This document shows positions 33,744 through 41,401 of a stretch of 64,000 nt of DNA, piece after piece. The first letter of the stretch is position 1. Each line of letters opens with the position of its first letter. Position numbers and translations under genes: made by a program. Under the pieces are notes generated by a model. That model ran no database searches and was not told where the DNA came from. It saw only the letters and a program-made list of their open reading frames with translations. This DNA comes from Selenomonas sp. AE3005 (GTDB lineage: Bacteria; Bacillota; Negativicutes; Selenomonadales; Selenomonadaceae), in NCBI RefSeq assembly GCF_905233635.1, contig NZ_CAJODG010000028.1, positions 24,737 to 88,736 of the forward strand, in the 5' to 3' direction.

Positions 33744-34610
33744 GTGTTTTTTAGAAAACTCTGTATGTATATATGGCTATGTACGATGATATTTTTCGTA
33801 AATGTTAATGCTGTGCAAGCTTTAGGGTTAGTTAATGATGGGCAAGGTGGTTATTACGCATCAGATAATCATGATTTGTTGCTGGTAGGCATGAAGTATA
33901 TGGGGCCTGACCATACAATGTGGTATATGGCAGATTTGTCTACATGCAGTTTTAGTACGTGGGATGGTCAGCCAACGGTTTCGGCAAAGGTAGTTCTGGT
34001 AGTGAACACTGCTGATACTTCCGGTTCTTCGCCGTCATTTCCTTATGTGTTTTTTAACAATGGCATATATCATGCACCAGGTGGCACTTATCAAGGCATT
34101 GAGGGTAGCGATCCTTTGCGTGCGGTAAATGTGCTATTTGACCGAGCAAGAAATAATGGTTCATCTGGTTCTAATGGAGATTCAAGTTATAAGAAACCAA
34201 AGTCTTTGCTGAGTGATGAACAGATTGCAATAGGGGGAATATCGCCATTGGGTTCTTCAAGGGATTATATCCAGAGTATTTATGGTGAACCAAATGATAA
34301 AACAAAAAAATGGTCTAAAGCAGTAGAAGACATGGTAGAGCATTGGAAGTATGGTGATTCGTTTGAGATTTACTTCTATAGTGAGCGTAGAGAATCACCA
34401 GACTTAATTTTATGTACAGCGGCAAATGGATTAGCTACACCAGCTGGTATTAAAGTTGGTAGTCGTGCTTCGGAGGTGATAGACAAATATGGGGAGCCAG
34501 CTTTTAAAAATTCATCTCAGTACTTGTACAAGGGTGCGGCTGATTGTGAGTTGGTCTTTGGCATAGAAAATGGACGTGTATGTCGAATTGCCGCAGGTTG
34601 GAGTATGTAA
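33744..34610 (+). CDS. Exported protein with two BamE/SmpA-like repeats
   Basis: 288 residues. A signal peptide (about 1-25) is followed by a domain of unknown type (YYASDNHDLLLVGMKYMGPDH...). After a Gly/Ser linker the C-terminal half has two tandem units of the form G(I)SxxGSSRDYIQSIYGEPN and GIKVGSRASEVIDKYGEPA, each followed by a Tyr-rich strand, like BamE/SmpA-type or related beta folds. The start is GTG 33744 with GGGGGA upstream; an earlier in-frame ATG lacks a ribosome site and would destroy the signal peptide. Confidence 0.6.
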   Translation: MFFRKLCMYIWLCTMIFFVNVNAVQALGLVNDGQGGYYASDNHDLLLVGMKYMGPDHTMWYMADLSTCSFSTWDGQPTVSAKVVLVVNTADTSGSSPSFPYVFFNNGIYHAPGGTYQGIEGSDPLRAVNVLFDRARNNGSSGSNGDSSYKKPKSLLSDEQIAIGGISPLGSSRDYIQSIYGEPNDKTKKWSKAVEDMVEHWKYGDSFEIYFYSERRESPDLILCTAANGLATPAGIKVGSRASEVIDKYGEPAFKNSSQYLYKGAADCELVFGIENGRVCRIAAGWSM

Positions 34611-34629
34611 ATCAAGGAGGCGGATACAC

Positions 34630-35562
34630 ATGCGAATGATAAGGTATATAGTATGCTTTTGGGTAGTCGTTGGCTTTTTGGTGAGTGTAAACATTACTAA
34701 GACGTTTGCTGAGGGCAGTGCAGTCACGGATTGGGATAGAGAGATTATCAGCGGCACAGGATATGGCGTAGCTGACCCGGCGCGTGCGAAAAATCCCGGT
34801 CATGCACGTATTATGGCACATCAGGCAGCAATTCTCGATGCCTATCGGCGTTTGGCTGAACAGGGGCAGGGAATTCAGATTTCCGGCAATAGCAGCATTG
34901 CGGATAATATTTCCACAGGTGATGTAGTTAGTGGGCAGTTTGAGGCTGTAGTGAAGCGAGCTAAGATTGTGTCCGAAAGCTATGATGAGTATAATAATTG
35001 CACTGTGGTTATGGAAGTTCCGCTGTTCGGTGTGACAAATTCTATTGCCAAGGCCGTGTTTAAGCCTGTGGAAAAAGAAGAGTTTCCAAAACCAACAATC
35101 AATATAAATGTAGACAATTCTGTACATCAGAATCAGACTGTAAATCAGAACCAAACTATCAATCAAAATCAGACTGTAAATAATGGAAGCGCTCCTGTGC
35201 AAGAAAAAACAAATAATAATACTGTATCAGCAGGAGGGTATACCGGGCTTATTGTAGATTGCCGTGGTTTAGGTTTGAAACCTGTCATGTCTCCAGTTAT
35301 TCGTAACGAAAATCAGCAGGCAATTTATGGTTACAAGAATCTTGATTATGACAGGGTAATTGCTCATGGGATGGCCAGCTATACCAGTAGCATGACAGGG
35401 AATGTTTCTCGGGCAGGAAGTAATCCTTTGGTGGTCAAAGCCGTCAGCGTTACAGAACATAACAGCTATCCTGTTTTGTCTATGAACGATGCCAATATGG
35501 TGCTAACGGCCAATCAGAGTGCTCATTTCTTAGAAATGTGTGCGGTAGTGTTCATTAGATAG
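34630..35562 (+). CDS. Exported LPP20-like protein with Asn/Gln repeat linker
   Basis: 310 residues. A signal peptide precedes an LPP20-like domain: ISGTGYGVADPARAKNPGHARIMAHQAAILDAYRRLAEQ is the family hallmark, followed by FEAVVKRAKIVSESYDEY and VVMEVPLFG. There follows a linker of NQNQTV units, then a C-terminal domain (TGLIVDCRGLGLKPVMSPVI... IYGYKNLDYDRVIAHGM) that I cannot name. AAGGAGG precedes ATG 34630. The N-terminal domain may be distantly related to the first domain of the three TPR proteins (both start with a GTGxY block). Confidence 0.7.
   Translation: MRMIRYIVCFWVVVGFLVSVNITKTFAEGSAVTDWDREIISGTGYGVADPARAKNPGHARIMAHQAAILDAYRRLAEQGQGIQISGNSSIADNISTGDVVSGQFEAVVKRAKIVSESYDEYNNCTVVMEVPLFGVTNSIAKAVFKPVEKEEFPKPTININVDNSVHQNQTVNQNQTINQNQTVNNGSAPVQEKTNNNTVSAGGYTGLIVDCRGLGLKPVMSPVIRNENQQAIYGYKNLDYDRVIAHGMASYTSSMTGNVSRAGSNPLVVKAVSVTEHNSYPVLSMNDANMVLTANQSAHFLEMCAVVFIR
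35125..35178 (+). repeat. 18-bp repeats encoding NQNQT(V/I)
   Basis: Three consecutive six-codon units in the linker of the LPP20-like protein. Codons vary between units (CAG/CAA, AAT/AAC), so the repeat is under protein-level constraint or is old. Confidence 0.75.
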
Positions 35563-35574
35563 GAGATGTTTGAT

Positions 35575-36072
35575 ATGCGCAAGATTGTCTTAGCCTTTAT
35601 GATGTTATTTGCATTGACATGTCAAAGTGTCTTTGCTGCTAATCCATATCCACCGACATTGGATAACGGTAATTTGGTATTTGTGGATGGATTTAAGAGC
35701 TATGGGATATACGGTATTCGTTCATCTGTTGACGTGCAACTATATAATCCACCTAAATATAGAATAGCTATCAATACAATTTCTGTAAATGTTGATACAG
35801 GTGAGCGTGGCAGTGTTCAAACTCATGTGTTCTTCTATAATTGGGACAGTAAAACTGTATACCATTATTCCAATCAGAAAAATCAATGGGTAAAATGGGA
35901 ATTAAATCGTACTTATGGACATGCTGAGGGAGCACCACTTATTCCCAATCTGGCTGAAGTTGCGTTTGTATCGGCGTATAATATGAAGTTCTTTGGAGAC
36001 ATGCAAGGCTATACATATGGTTCATGGCAGAGGGTGATACCGCTAAGTTTGTATCAGGCATTGGGAATTTAA
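35575..36072 (+). CDS. Exported protein, unknown
   Basis: 165 residues: signal peptide (cleavage near VFAANP), then a beta-rich domain (DVQLYNPPKYRIAINTISVN... VFFYNWDSKTVYHY). No family recognised. ATG 35575 is chosen over ATG 35566, which touches the ribosome site AGGAG. The gene follows the LPP20-like gene by 12 bases. A TGACATGTCA site lies within the signal-peptide codons (35615). Confidence 0.6.
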   Translation: MRKIVLAFMMLFALTCQSVFAANPYPPTLDNGNLVFVDGFKSYGIYGIRSSVDVQLYNPPKYRIAINTISVNVDTGERGSVQTHVFFYNWDSKTVYHYSNQKNQWVKWELNRTYGHAEGAPLIPNLAEVAFVSAYNMKFFGDMQGYTYGSWQRVIPLSLYQALGI

Positions 36073-36128
36073 GTAAATTAGGATTGGAATTCTAGCGACA
36101 GAAAGACAAATGATTTGGAGGTGTTATA

Positions 36129-36500
36129 ATGAGGTGTCTGTATAAAATACTAATAACTTTGCTTTTAGCTATTGTACTAGGTGGTGTACAGGGCGGAATG
36201 CAACAGGGATGTGCAGAAGCAAAAGATGTATGGGCATATACTGACCATACTGGGGATTATTACGTACGTACGGAAACTATAAAGGATAAGTATATTGAGC
36301 CGCATAATCGTCAATATACGAAACAATGGTTTCAAGTAAATGTCAAACAAGTGAAGAATGGCCGTTTGCTCTATGATACGGTTTGGTCTTTTATGCAGAT
36401 GAGTAATGGCAGATGGGGATACAATCCATATCCGTTGTTATCTATGGAAAGTGATGCTCGTGCACAAGCAATTTTTGATGTAGCAATGCAATATCGCTGA
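36129..36500 (+). CDS. Small exported protein, paralogue a
   Basis: 123 residues with signal peptide. The mature protein starts DVWAYTDHTGDYYVRTETIKDKY and continues QWFQVNVKQVKNGRL... WSFMQMSNGRWGY. The next gene encodes a related protein (DDYWCYTDKAGIEYYAVMEKTKY...). No function known. TTGGAGGTG precedes the ATG. Confidence 0.6.
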   Translation: MRCLYKILITLLLAIVLGGVQGGMQQGCAEAKDVWAYTDHTGDYYVRTETIKDKYIEPHNRQYTKQWFQVNVKQVKNGRLLYDTVWSFMQMSNGRWGYNPYPLLSMESDARAQAIFDVAMQYR

Positions 36501-36575
36501 AATCAATTATAGCCTAGATGAGTTGTTACGTTTTTTATAATCAAAATTAGATATTTCATGGAGAGGATGAGCTTA

Positions 36576-36950
36576 GTGAAAAAAGTATTGTTAATCTTGC
36601 TGCTGGGCTTCTTTATGAATACATCTTTATGTTCTGTGGCGCATGCTGATGATTATTGGTGTTACACTGATAAAGCAGGTATTGAATATTATGCTGTTAT
36701 GGAGAAAACAAAATATGTTGTAGGTGGGCAGATTATTGGCTATGTAAAGCAGGTGTTACCGGGGAAAAGTGTCAATAATCTGGAATGGATTTTTGCCTTT
36801 GATGAAGGTGTTTGCTGGGCTTATTGTAAAACAAATCCGAGTTTGACACCAATAGATCGAAAGGCACGAAATTCGCCGCTGTCGCTCTCCATTATTCGCT
36901 GTTTGTATCATCATAAATATGGAGATAGCTACAATTCCTATATTGACTGA
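36576..36950 (+). CDS. Small exported protein, paralogue b
   Basis: 124 residues with signal peptide (MKKVLLILLLGFF..., cleavage near AHADD). It shares the W.YTD..G..YY...EKTK opening and a WxFxF...CWAY core with the preceding gene, so the two look like a tandem duplication. The GTG at 36576 is preferred over ATG 36567 because GGAGAGG ends directly at 36566. Last gene of the island before the glgB border repeat. Confidence 0.55.
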   Translation: MKKVLLILLLGFFMNTSLCSVAHADDYWCYTDKAGIEYYAVMEKTKYVVGGQIIGYVKQVLPGKSVNNLEWIFAFDEGVCWAYCKTNPSLTPIDRKARNSPLSLSIIRCLYHHKYGDSYNSYID

Positions 36951-37001
36951 CCAGTTGAAGCAGTTAGTAATATCAGTATTTTGGAAGTTCTGTTAACTAC
37001 A

Positions 37002-37068
37002 AATAATATCAGACAAAAAACTGACAGGTCAAATTTTTGACCTGTCAGTTTTTGTGTCTGATATTATT
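37002..37068. terminator. Very long bidirectional terminator hairpin of glgB
   Basis: Arms of about 30 bases (37002-37031 and 37038-37068) are inverted repeats with a single one-base indel and a six-base loop. The core is CTGACAGGTCA/TGACCTGTCAG, flanked by AAAAA and TTTTT, so it can terminate in both directions. The right arm runs across the glgB stop codon. Confidence 0.85.
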
Positions 37069-37117
37069 TTTTCTTCAACACTACGGCGCTGCGGGCTGGG
37101 ATGTAGATTTTCAGCCA
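37017..37117. repeat. Right border copy of the glgB 3' end (direct repeat R)
   Basis: The partner of 26032-26132. Here the sequence is continuous with an intact glgB, so this copy holds the functional stop codon and terminator. Confidence 0.8.
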
Positions 37118-39082
37118 TTCTTTGCCGTCTTTTTCGTAAAGCGGGTCGAAGTTGGTTTTGTGGATGACGCTGTCGTCAGCCAGGCCGTTGCCGCCGAATT
37201 CTTTGGCATCGGTATTGAGTATCACCTTGTAGCTGCCTTTGGGTACGAGAAAACCGTAATCCGGGAAGGACTGGGTGGGGGAGAAGTTGAACACGAATAT
37301 CAAATCGCCACGGCTGTAGGCCAGTACCTGGTCGCCGTCGTTATGCCAGATTTCCACTACCGGCTGTTTCTGGATATTCTTTACCGTTTTGAGGGTGGCG
37401 AGCATTTCCCTGTCGAAATCGCCTAAGTAGTGATAGCAGAGGTTTTTATCGTCTACCAAGTGCCACTGGCGGCGAGCGTATTTGTAGCCCCAGCCGTTGC
37501 CTTCACGGGGGAAGTCAATCCATTCGGGATGACCGAACTCGTTGCCCATGAAGTTTAAGTAGCCGCCGTTAATCGTGGAGGCCGTGACCAGACGAATCAT
37601 CTTATGCAGGGCAATGCCGCGGTCAACCATGAAGTTGCGGTTATCCTTGGAGAAATGCCAGTACATATCAGCGTCAATGAGGCGGAAAATGATGGTCTTG
37701 TCGCCCACGAGCGCCTGGTCATGGCTTTCGGCATAGGAAATGGTCTTTTCATCGGCCCGGCGGTTGGTCATTTCCCAGAAAATGCTGGATGGTTTCCAAT
37801 CTTCGTCCTTTTGCTCTTTGATGGTCTTAATCCAGTAGTCCGGTACGTTCATGGCCAGACGGTAGTCAAAGCCAAAGCCGCCATCCTCAAACTTGGTGGC
37901 CAGTCCCGGCATGCCGCTGACATCTTCGGCAATGGTGATGGCGTTGGGCTTGATTTCGTGAATCAGCTTGTTGGCCAGCGTCAGGTAACAGATGGCGTTG
38001 TCGTCCTGATGGCCGTTGAAGTAGTCGCCGTAGCTCATGAAGGCTTCGCCCAAGCCATGGCTGTAGTAAAGCATGGAGGTGATGCCGTCAAAGCGGAAGC
38101 CGTCGAAATGGAATTCTTCCAGCCAGTATTTGCAGTTGGACAGCAGGAAGTGCAGGACATCGTCCTTGCCGTAGTCAAAGCAAAGGCTGTCCCAGGCTGG
38201 ATGCTCGTGACGGTCGCCGGGATAGAAGAACTGGTTGGGGTCGCCGCAGAGATTGCCAAGGCCCTCCACTTCGTTCTTGACGGCGTGGCTGTGGACGATA
38301 TCCATGATGACGGCCAGCCCCATCTTATGGGCGGTGTCAATGAGTTCTTTGAGGTCTTCCGGGGTGCCGAAGCGGCTGCTGGCGGCAAAGAAGGAGCTGA
38401 CATGATAGCCGAAGCTGCCGTAGTAGGGGTGTTCCTGAATGGCCATAATCTGAATGCAGTTATAGCCGTCAGCCTTTACACGCGGCAGGATATTTTTGGT
38501 AAATTCCTTGTAGGAGCCGACTTTTTCTGCGTCCTGCGCCATGCCGACATGGCATTCATAAATGAGCAGCGGTGCAGTGTCAGGCTTGAATTTTTCATCA
38601 TGCCAGGTGTGTTTGTTCCGAGGGTTCCAAACCTGCGCGGAGAAGATTTTTGTCTCTTCATCCTGCACCACTCTGGTAGCCCAGGCAGGAATGCGTTCTC
38701 CTTCGCCGCCGCGCCAATGGACTTTCATTTTGTAAAGGTCTTTGTGCTTGATTTTGCCGGCCGGAATGACAAGTTCCCAGTCGCCGGTACCGGGAATGTG
38801 ACGGCATTTAAATTCCTCTTTTTCCTGCCAGTCACTGAAATCGCCAATAAGGTAAATGGCCAGGGCGTTTGGTGCCCATTCACGGAACACCCAGCCGCGT
38901 CCCTGCTTGTGCAGGCCGTAGTACAGATGGCCCGTAGCAAAGTCGCTTAAGGTACGCTTGCCGTTTTGGGTGAGCTGATTGATTTTCCATACAGCGTGGT
39001 CGTGGCGTCCTTTGATGGCCTCCTCGTAGGGAGCCAGCCATTCATCATTGGCAATTATGCCCAGTTTTTTTTGTTTAGTCAT
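37064..39082 (-). CDS. glgB: 1,4-alpha-glucan branching enzyme (GH13_8 type)
   Basis: 672 residues. An N-terminal CBM48 domain (YYGLHKQGRGWVFREWAPNA... IGDFSDW) precedes the GH13 barrel. Catalytic nucleophile Asp332 (DGFRFDGIT), acid Glu386 (TIAEDVSG) and the ESHDQ aspartate are present, as is the branching-enzyme GNEFGHPEWIDFPREGN motif. Length and motifs match the eukaryote-like GH13_8 subfamily rather than E. coli GlgB. It introduces alpha-1,6 branches in glycogen. No other glycogen gene is nearby. Its 3' end is the border of the island, and its 5' side is separated from divergent typA by structured repeat copy 2. Confidence 0.95.
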   Translation of the reverse strand: MTKQKKLGIIANDEWLAPYEEAIKGRHDHAVWKINQLTQNGKRTLSDFATGHLYYGLHKQGRGWVFREWAPNALAIYLIGDFSDWQEKEEFKCRHIPGTGDWELVIPAGKIKHKDLYKMKVHWRGGEGERIPAWATRVVQDEETKIFSAQVWNPRNKHTWHDEKFKPDTAPLLIYECHVGMAQDAEKVGSYKEFTKNILPRVKADGYNCIQIMAIQEHPYYGSFGYHVSSFFAASSRFGTPEDLKELIDTAHKMGLAVIMDIVHSHAVKNEVEGLGNLCGDPNQFFYPGDRHEHPAWDSLCFDYGKDDVLHFLLSNCKYWLEEFHFDGFRFDGITSMLYYSHGLGEAFMSYGDYFNGHQDDNAICYLTLANKLIHEIKPNAITIAEDVSGMPGLATKFEDGGFGFDYRLAMNVPDYWIKTIKEQKDEDWKPSSIFWEMTNRRADEKTISYAESHDQALVGDKTIIFRLIDADMYWHFSKDNRNFMVDRGIALHKMIRLVTASTINGGYLNFMGNEFGHPEWIDFPREGNGWGYKYARRQWHLVDDKNLCYHYLGDFDREMLATLKTVKNIQKQPVVEIWHNDGDQVLAYSRGDLIFVFNFSPTQSFPDYGFLVPKGSYKVILNTDAKEFGGNGLADDSVIHKTNFDPLYEKDGKEWLKIYIPARSAVVLKKK

Positions 39083-39174
39083 AAATACATATCACTGCTT
39101 TTGGGGAAACAGTGATGTACCTCCCCTCTGAATAATGAAGATAAAACTACATTAAAAAGTCCCCACGTAACATT

Positions 39175-39298
39175 ATAACGCCGTTGTTCCAGTTTTGCCA
39201 TAGGCAAAACTTCCTCTTGGCGTTTCAACGAGGCGGGAGATATGCTCGCCACCTGTTTTGGTATTCGTGCCTGGGGGACATTTTCTTGCCTCGTTATA
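39175..39298 (-). repeat. Dispersed structured repeat, copy 2 (inverted)
   Basis: 124 bases bounded by TATAACG and CGTTATA, reading on the minus strand relative to copies 1 and 3. The first module lacks the 14 bases that make the CCCCCACCT hairpin, while the second module is complete, with a perfect GTTTTGCC/GGCAAAAC hairpin missing from copy 1 and half-missing from copy 3. It lies between the divergent glgB and typA genes. Confidence 0.85.
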
Positions 39299-39485
39299 AC
39301 AAAATTTTCGTAAAAATGATTGAAAAACTAATATTTTTAGCAAAAGGATTTTTTTGGCGCAGCCGTAACATTTGCTTGACAGGCGGGGCTCCTTACGCTA
39401 ATATTTATATGTTATGTTGAGTTGAAGGGGATACAGTTATTTGTATCCTTTCTTGTTTTATAAATTAGGAGGCATATTACAAAGA

Positions 39486-41312
39486 ATGAGTATGACGACC
39501 AATGAAAAGCTGAGAAACATTGCAATTATCGCCCACGTTGACCATGGTAAGACGACGCTGGTAGATGCAATGCTCAAGCAGAGTCATGTATTCCGTTCCA
39601 ATGAACAGGTAGCTGAGCGCGTGATGGACTCCGGCGATATCGAGCGTGAACGCGGTATCACCATTTTGTCCAAGAACACGGCTGTTATGTACAATGATGT
39701 AAAAATCAACATCGTTGACACCCCGGGCCATGCTGACTTCGGCGGCGAAGTTGAACGTGTTCTCAACATGGTTGACGGCGTTGTCCTGCTCGTTGATGCC
39801 TTTGAAGGTCCGATGCCCCAGACGAAGTACGTGCTGCGCAAGGCTTTGGAGCAGAAACTGAAACCTATCGTTGTTATCAACAAGATTGATAAGCCGAACC
39901 AGCGTGTAGATGATGTTTATGATGAAGTTCTCGAACTCTTCATGGAACTCGACGCTGACGATGACCAGCTCGACTTCCCGGTTATCTATGCTACGGCACG
40001 TGATGGTGTAGCTAAGTACAGCATGGATGATGACAATGACAATCTCCAGCCGCTGATGGAAACCATCGTCAAGGAAATCCCGGCTCCGCATGGTGACCCG
40101 GACGCACCGCTGCAGATGATGGTAACGACACTCGAATCTGATTCCTTTGTCGGCCGTGTAGCTATCGGCCGTATCATTCGCGGTACGGCTAAGCCGAACC
40201 AGAATGTAGCCATCATCAATGGCGACCAGGAAACGAAGGCTAAAATCGGTAAGGTATTCACTTATCAGGGCCTGCAGCGCGTGGAGAGCGAGGCTGCCGG
40301 CATGGGTGAAATTGTTGCCCTGACAGGCCTCGGTGATGTATCCATCGGTTACACCGTAGCTGACGCTGAAAATCCGGAGGCTCTGCCGACCATCAACATC
40401 GATGAGCCGACGCTGTCCATGACTTTTGGTGTTAACACCAGCCCGTTTGCCGGCCGTGAAGGTCAGTTCGTAACTTCCCGTCACCTCCGTGACCGTCTCT
40501 ACAAGGAAATCGAGACTAACGTAGCCATGAAGGTCGAAGAAACGGATTCTGCCGATGTGTTCAAGGTTTCCGGCCGTGGTGAACTCCATCTGTCCATTCT
40601 TATCGAAACCATGCGCCGTGAAGGTTATGAGCTGCAGGTTGGCAAGCCGGAAGTAGTTTACAAAACCATCAATGGCCAGCTTTGTGAACCTATCGAAAAC
40701 CTGACCATCGAAGTGCCGCAGGAATATATGGGCGCTGTTATGGAAGGTCTGGGCACGCGTAAGGCTGAGCTCACGAACATGACGGAGACGGCAGGTTACA
40801 TGCGCCTCGAATTCACCATTCCGGCCCGCGGCCTGATTGGTTTCCGTTCTGAACTCCTGACCAGCACGAAGGGTAACGGTATCATGAACCATGTATTCCA
40901 TGGCTATGCTCCGTACAAGGGCGATATTCCGGGCCGTACGCACGGTTCTCTCGTTGCTTTCGAACAGGGTGAAACCACCGGTTATGGTATCTTCTCCCTG
41001 CAGGACCGTGGTGTAATGTTCATCGAGCCGGGCGAACAGGTTTATGAAGGTATGATTGTGGGCGAAAACTCCCGTGATAACGATATCGACATCAACCCCT
41101 GCAAGAAGAAGAACGTATCCAATATGCGTACGTCTTCTTCTGATGAGGCTATTCGCCTGACGCCGCCGCGGATTCTGTCCCTGGAACAGGCTATCGAATA
41201 CATCAATAATGATGAAATGGTAGAAGTAACGCCGGAACATATCCGCCTGCGCAAGACTATCCTTGACCGCACCGTTCGCGGCCGTAACGCTAAGAATGCT
41301 CGTAAGGGCTGA
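39486..41312 (+). CDS. typA: Translational GTPase TypA/BipA
   Basis: 608 residues. G1 AHVDHGKTT, G2 ERGITI, G3 DTPGHADFGGE and G4 NKIDKP are intact, followed by the EF-G-like domains and the TypA-specific C-terminus (EGMIVGENSRDNDIDINPCKKKNVSNMR). TypA binds ribosomes and supports growth under stress. ATG 39486 gives the conserved start (MSMTTNEKLRNIAIIAHVDHG), though its distance to AGGAGG is long (13 bases). A bidirectional terminator follows. Confidence 0.95.
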   Translation: MSMTTNEKLRNIAIIAHVDHGKTTLVDAMLKQSHVFRSNEQVAERVMDSGDIERERGITILSKNTAVMYNDVKINIVDTPGHADFGGEVERVLNMVDGVVLLVDAFEGPMPQTKYVLRKALEQKLKPIVVINKIDKPNQRVDDVYDEVLELFMELDADDDQLDFPVIYATARDGVAKYSMDDDNDNLQPLMETIVKEIPAPHGDPDAPLQMMVTTLESDSFVGRVAIGRIIRGTAKPNQNVAIINGDQETKAKIGKVFTYQGLQRVESEAAGMGEIVALTGLGDVSIGYTVADAENPEALPTINIDEPTLSMTFGVNTSPFAGREGQFVTSRHLRDRLYKEIETNVAMKVEETDSADVFKVSGRGELHLSILIETMRREGYELQVGKPEVVYKTINGQLCEPIENLTIEVPQEYMGAVMEGLGTRKAELTNMTETAGYMRLEFTIPARGLIGFRSELLTSTKGNGIMNHVFHGYAPYKGDIPGRTHGSLVAFEQGETTGYGIFSLQDRGVMFIEPGEQVYEGMIVGENSRDNDIDINPCKKKNVSNMRTSSSDEAIRLTPPRILSLEQAIEYINNDEMVEVTPEHIRLRKTILDRTVRGRNAKNARKG

Positions 41313-41329
41313 TAAATAAGCAATAAAAA

Positions 41330-41365
41330 GACCTTGACCGGTCAGTGACTGGTCAAGGTCTTTTT
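41330..41365. terminator. Bidirectional terminator between typA and the aminotransferase gene
   Basis: GACCTTGACC (41330-41339) pairs with GGTCAAGGTC (41351-41360), with AAAAA before and TTTTT after, serving both convergent genes. It contains TGACCGGTCA and TGACTGGTCA. Confidence 0.9.
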
Positions 41366-41372
41366 GATATGT

Positions 41373-41392
41373 CAGCTTGACTTGTCAAGCTG
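41373..41392. terminator. Second hairpin, CAGCTTGAC/GTCAAGCTG
   Basis: A perfect nine-pair stem with a two-base loop, centred on a TGACTTGTCA site, directly after the bidirectional terminator. No T-run. Possibly a backup structure, or simply a TGACNNGTCA site with extended symmetry. Confidence 0.5.
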
Positions 41393-41401
41393 GTATTAAC
41401 A

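Larger units (their letters stand above)
26082..37016. mobile_element. AT-rich genomic island between two glgB 3' ends
   Basis: About 10.9 kb lying between the left glgB remnant and the intact glgB. It is visibly richer in A+T than its flanks (many ATA, AGA and AAA codons), carries a serine recombinase and an IS3 OrfA-like gene near its left end, and otherwise encodes mostly exported proteins of unknown function. The border repeats are what one expects when an element enters a gene's 3' end and supplies a replacement end, or when a block arrives by recombination in homologous flanks. Mechanism is inference. Confidence 0.6.
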
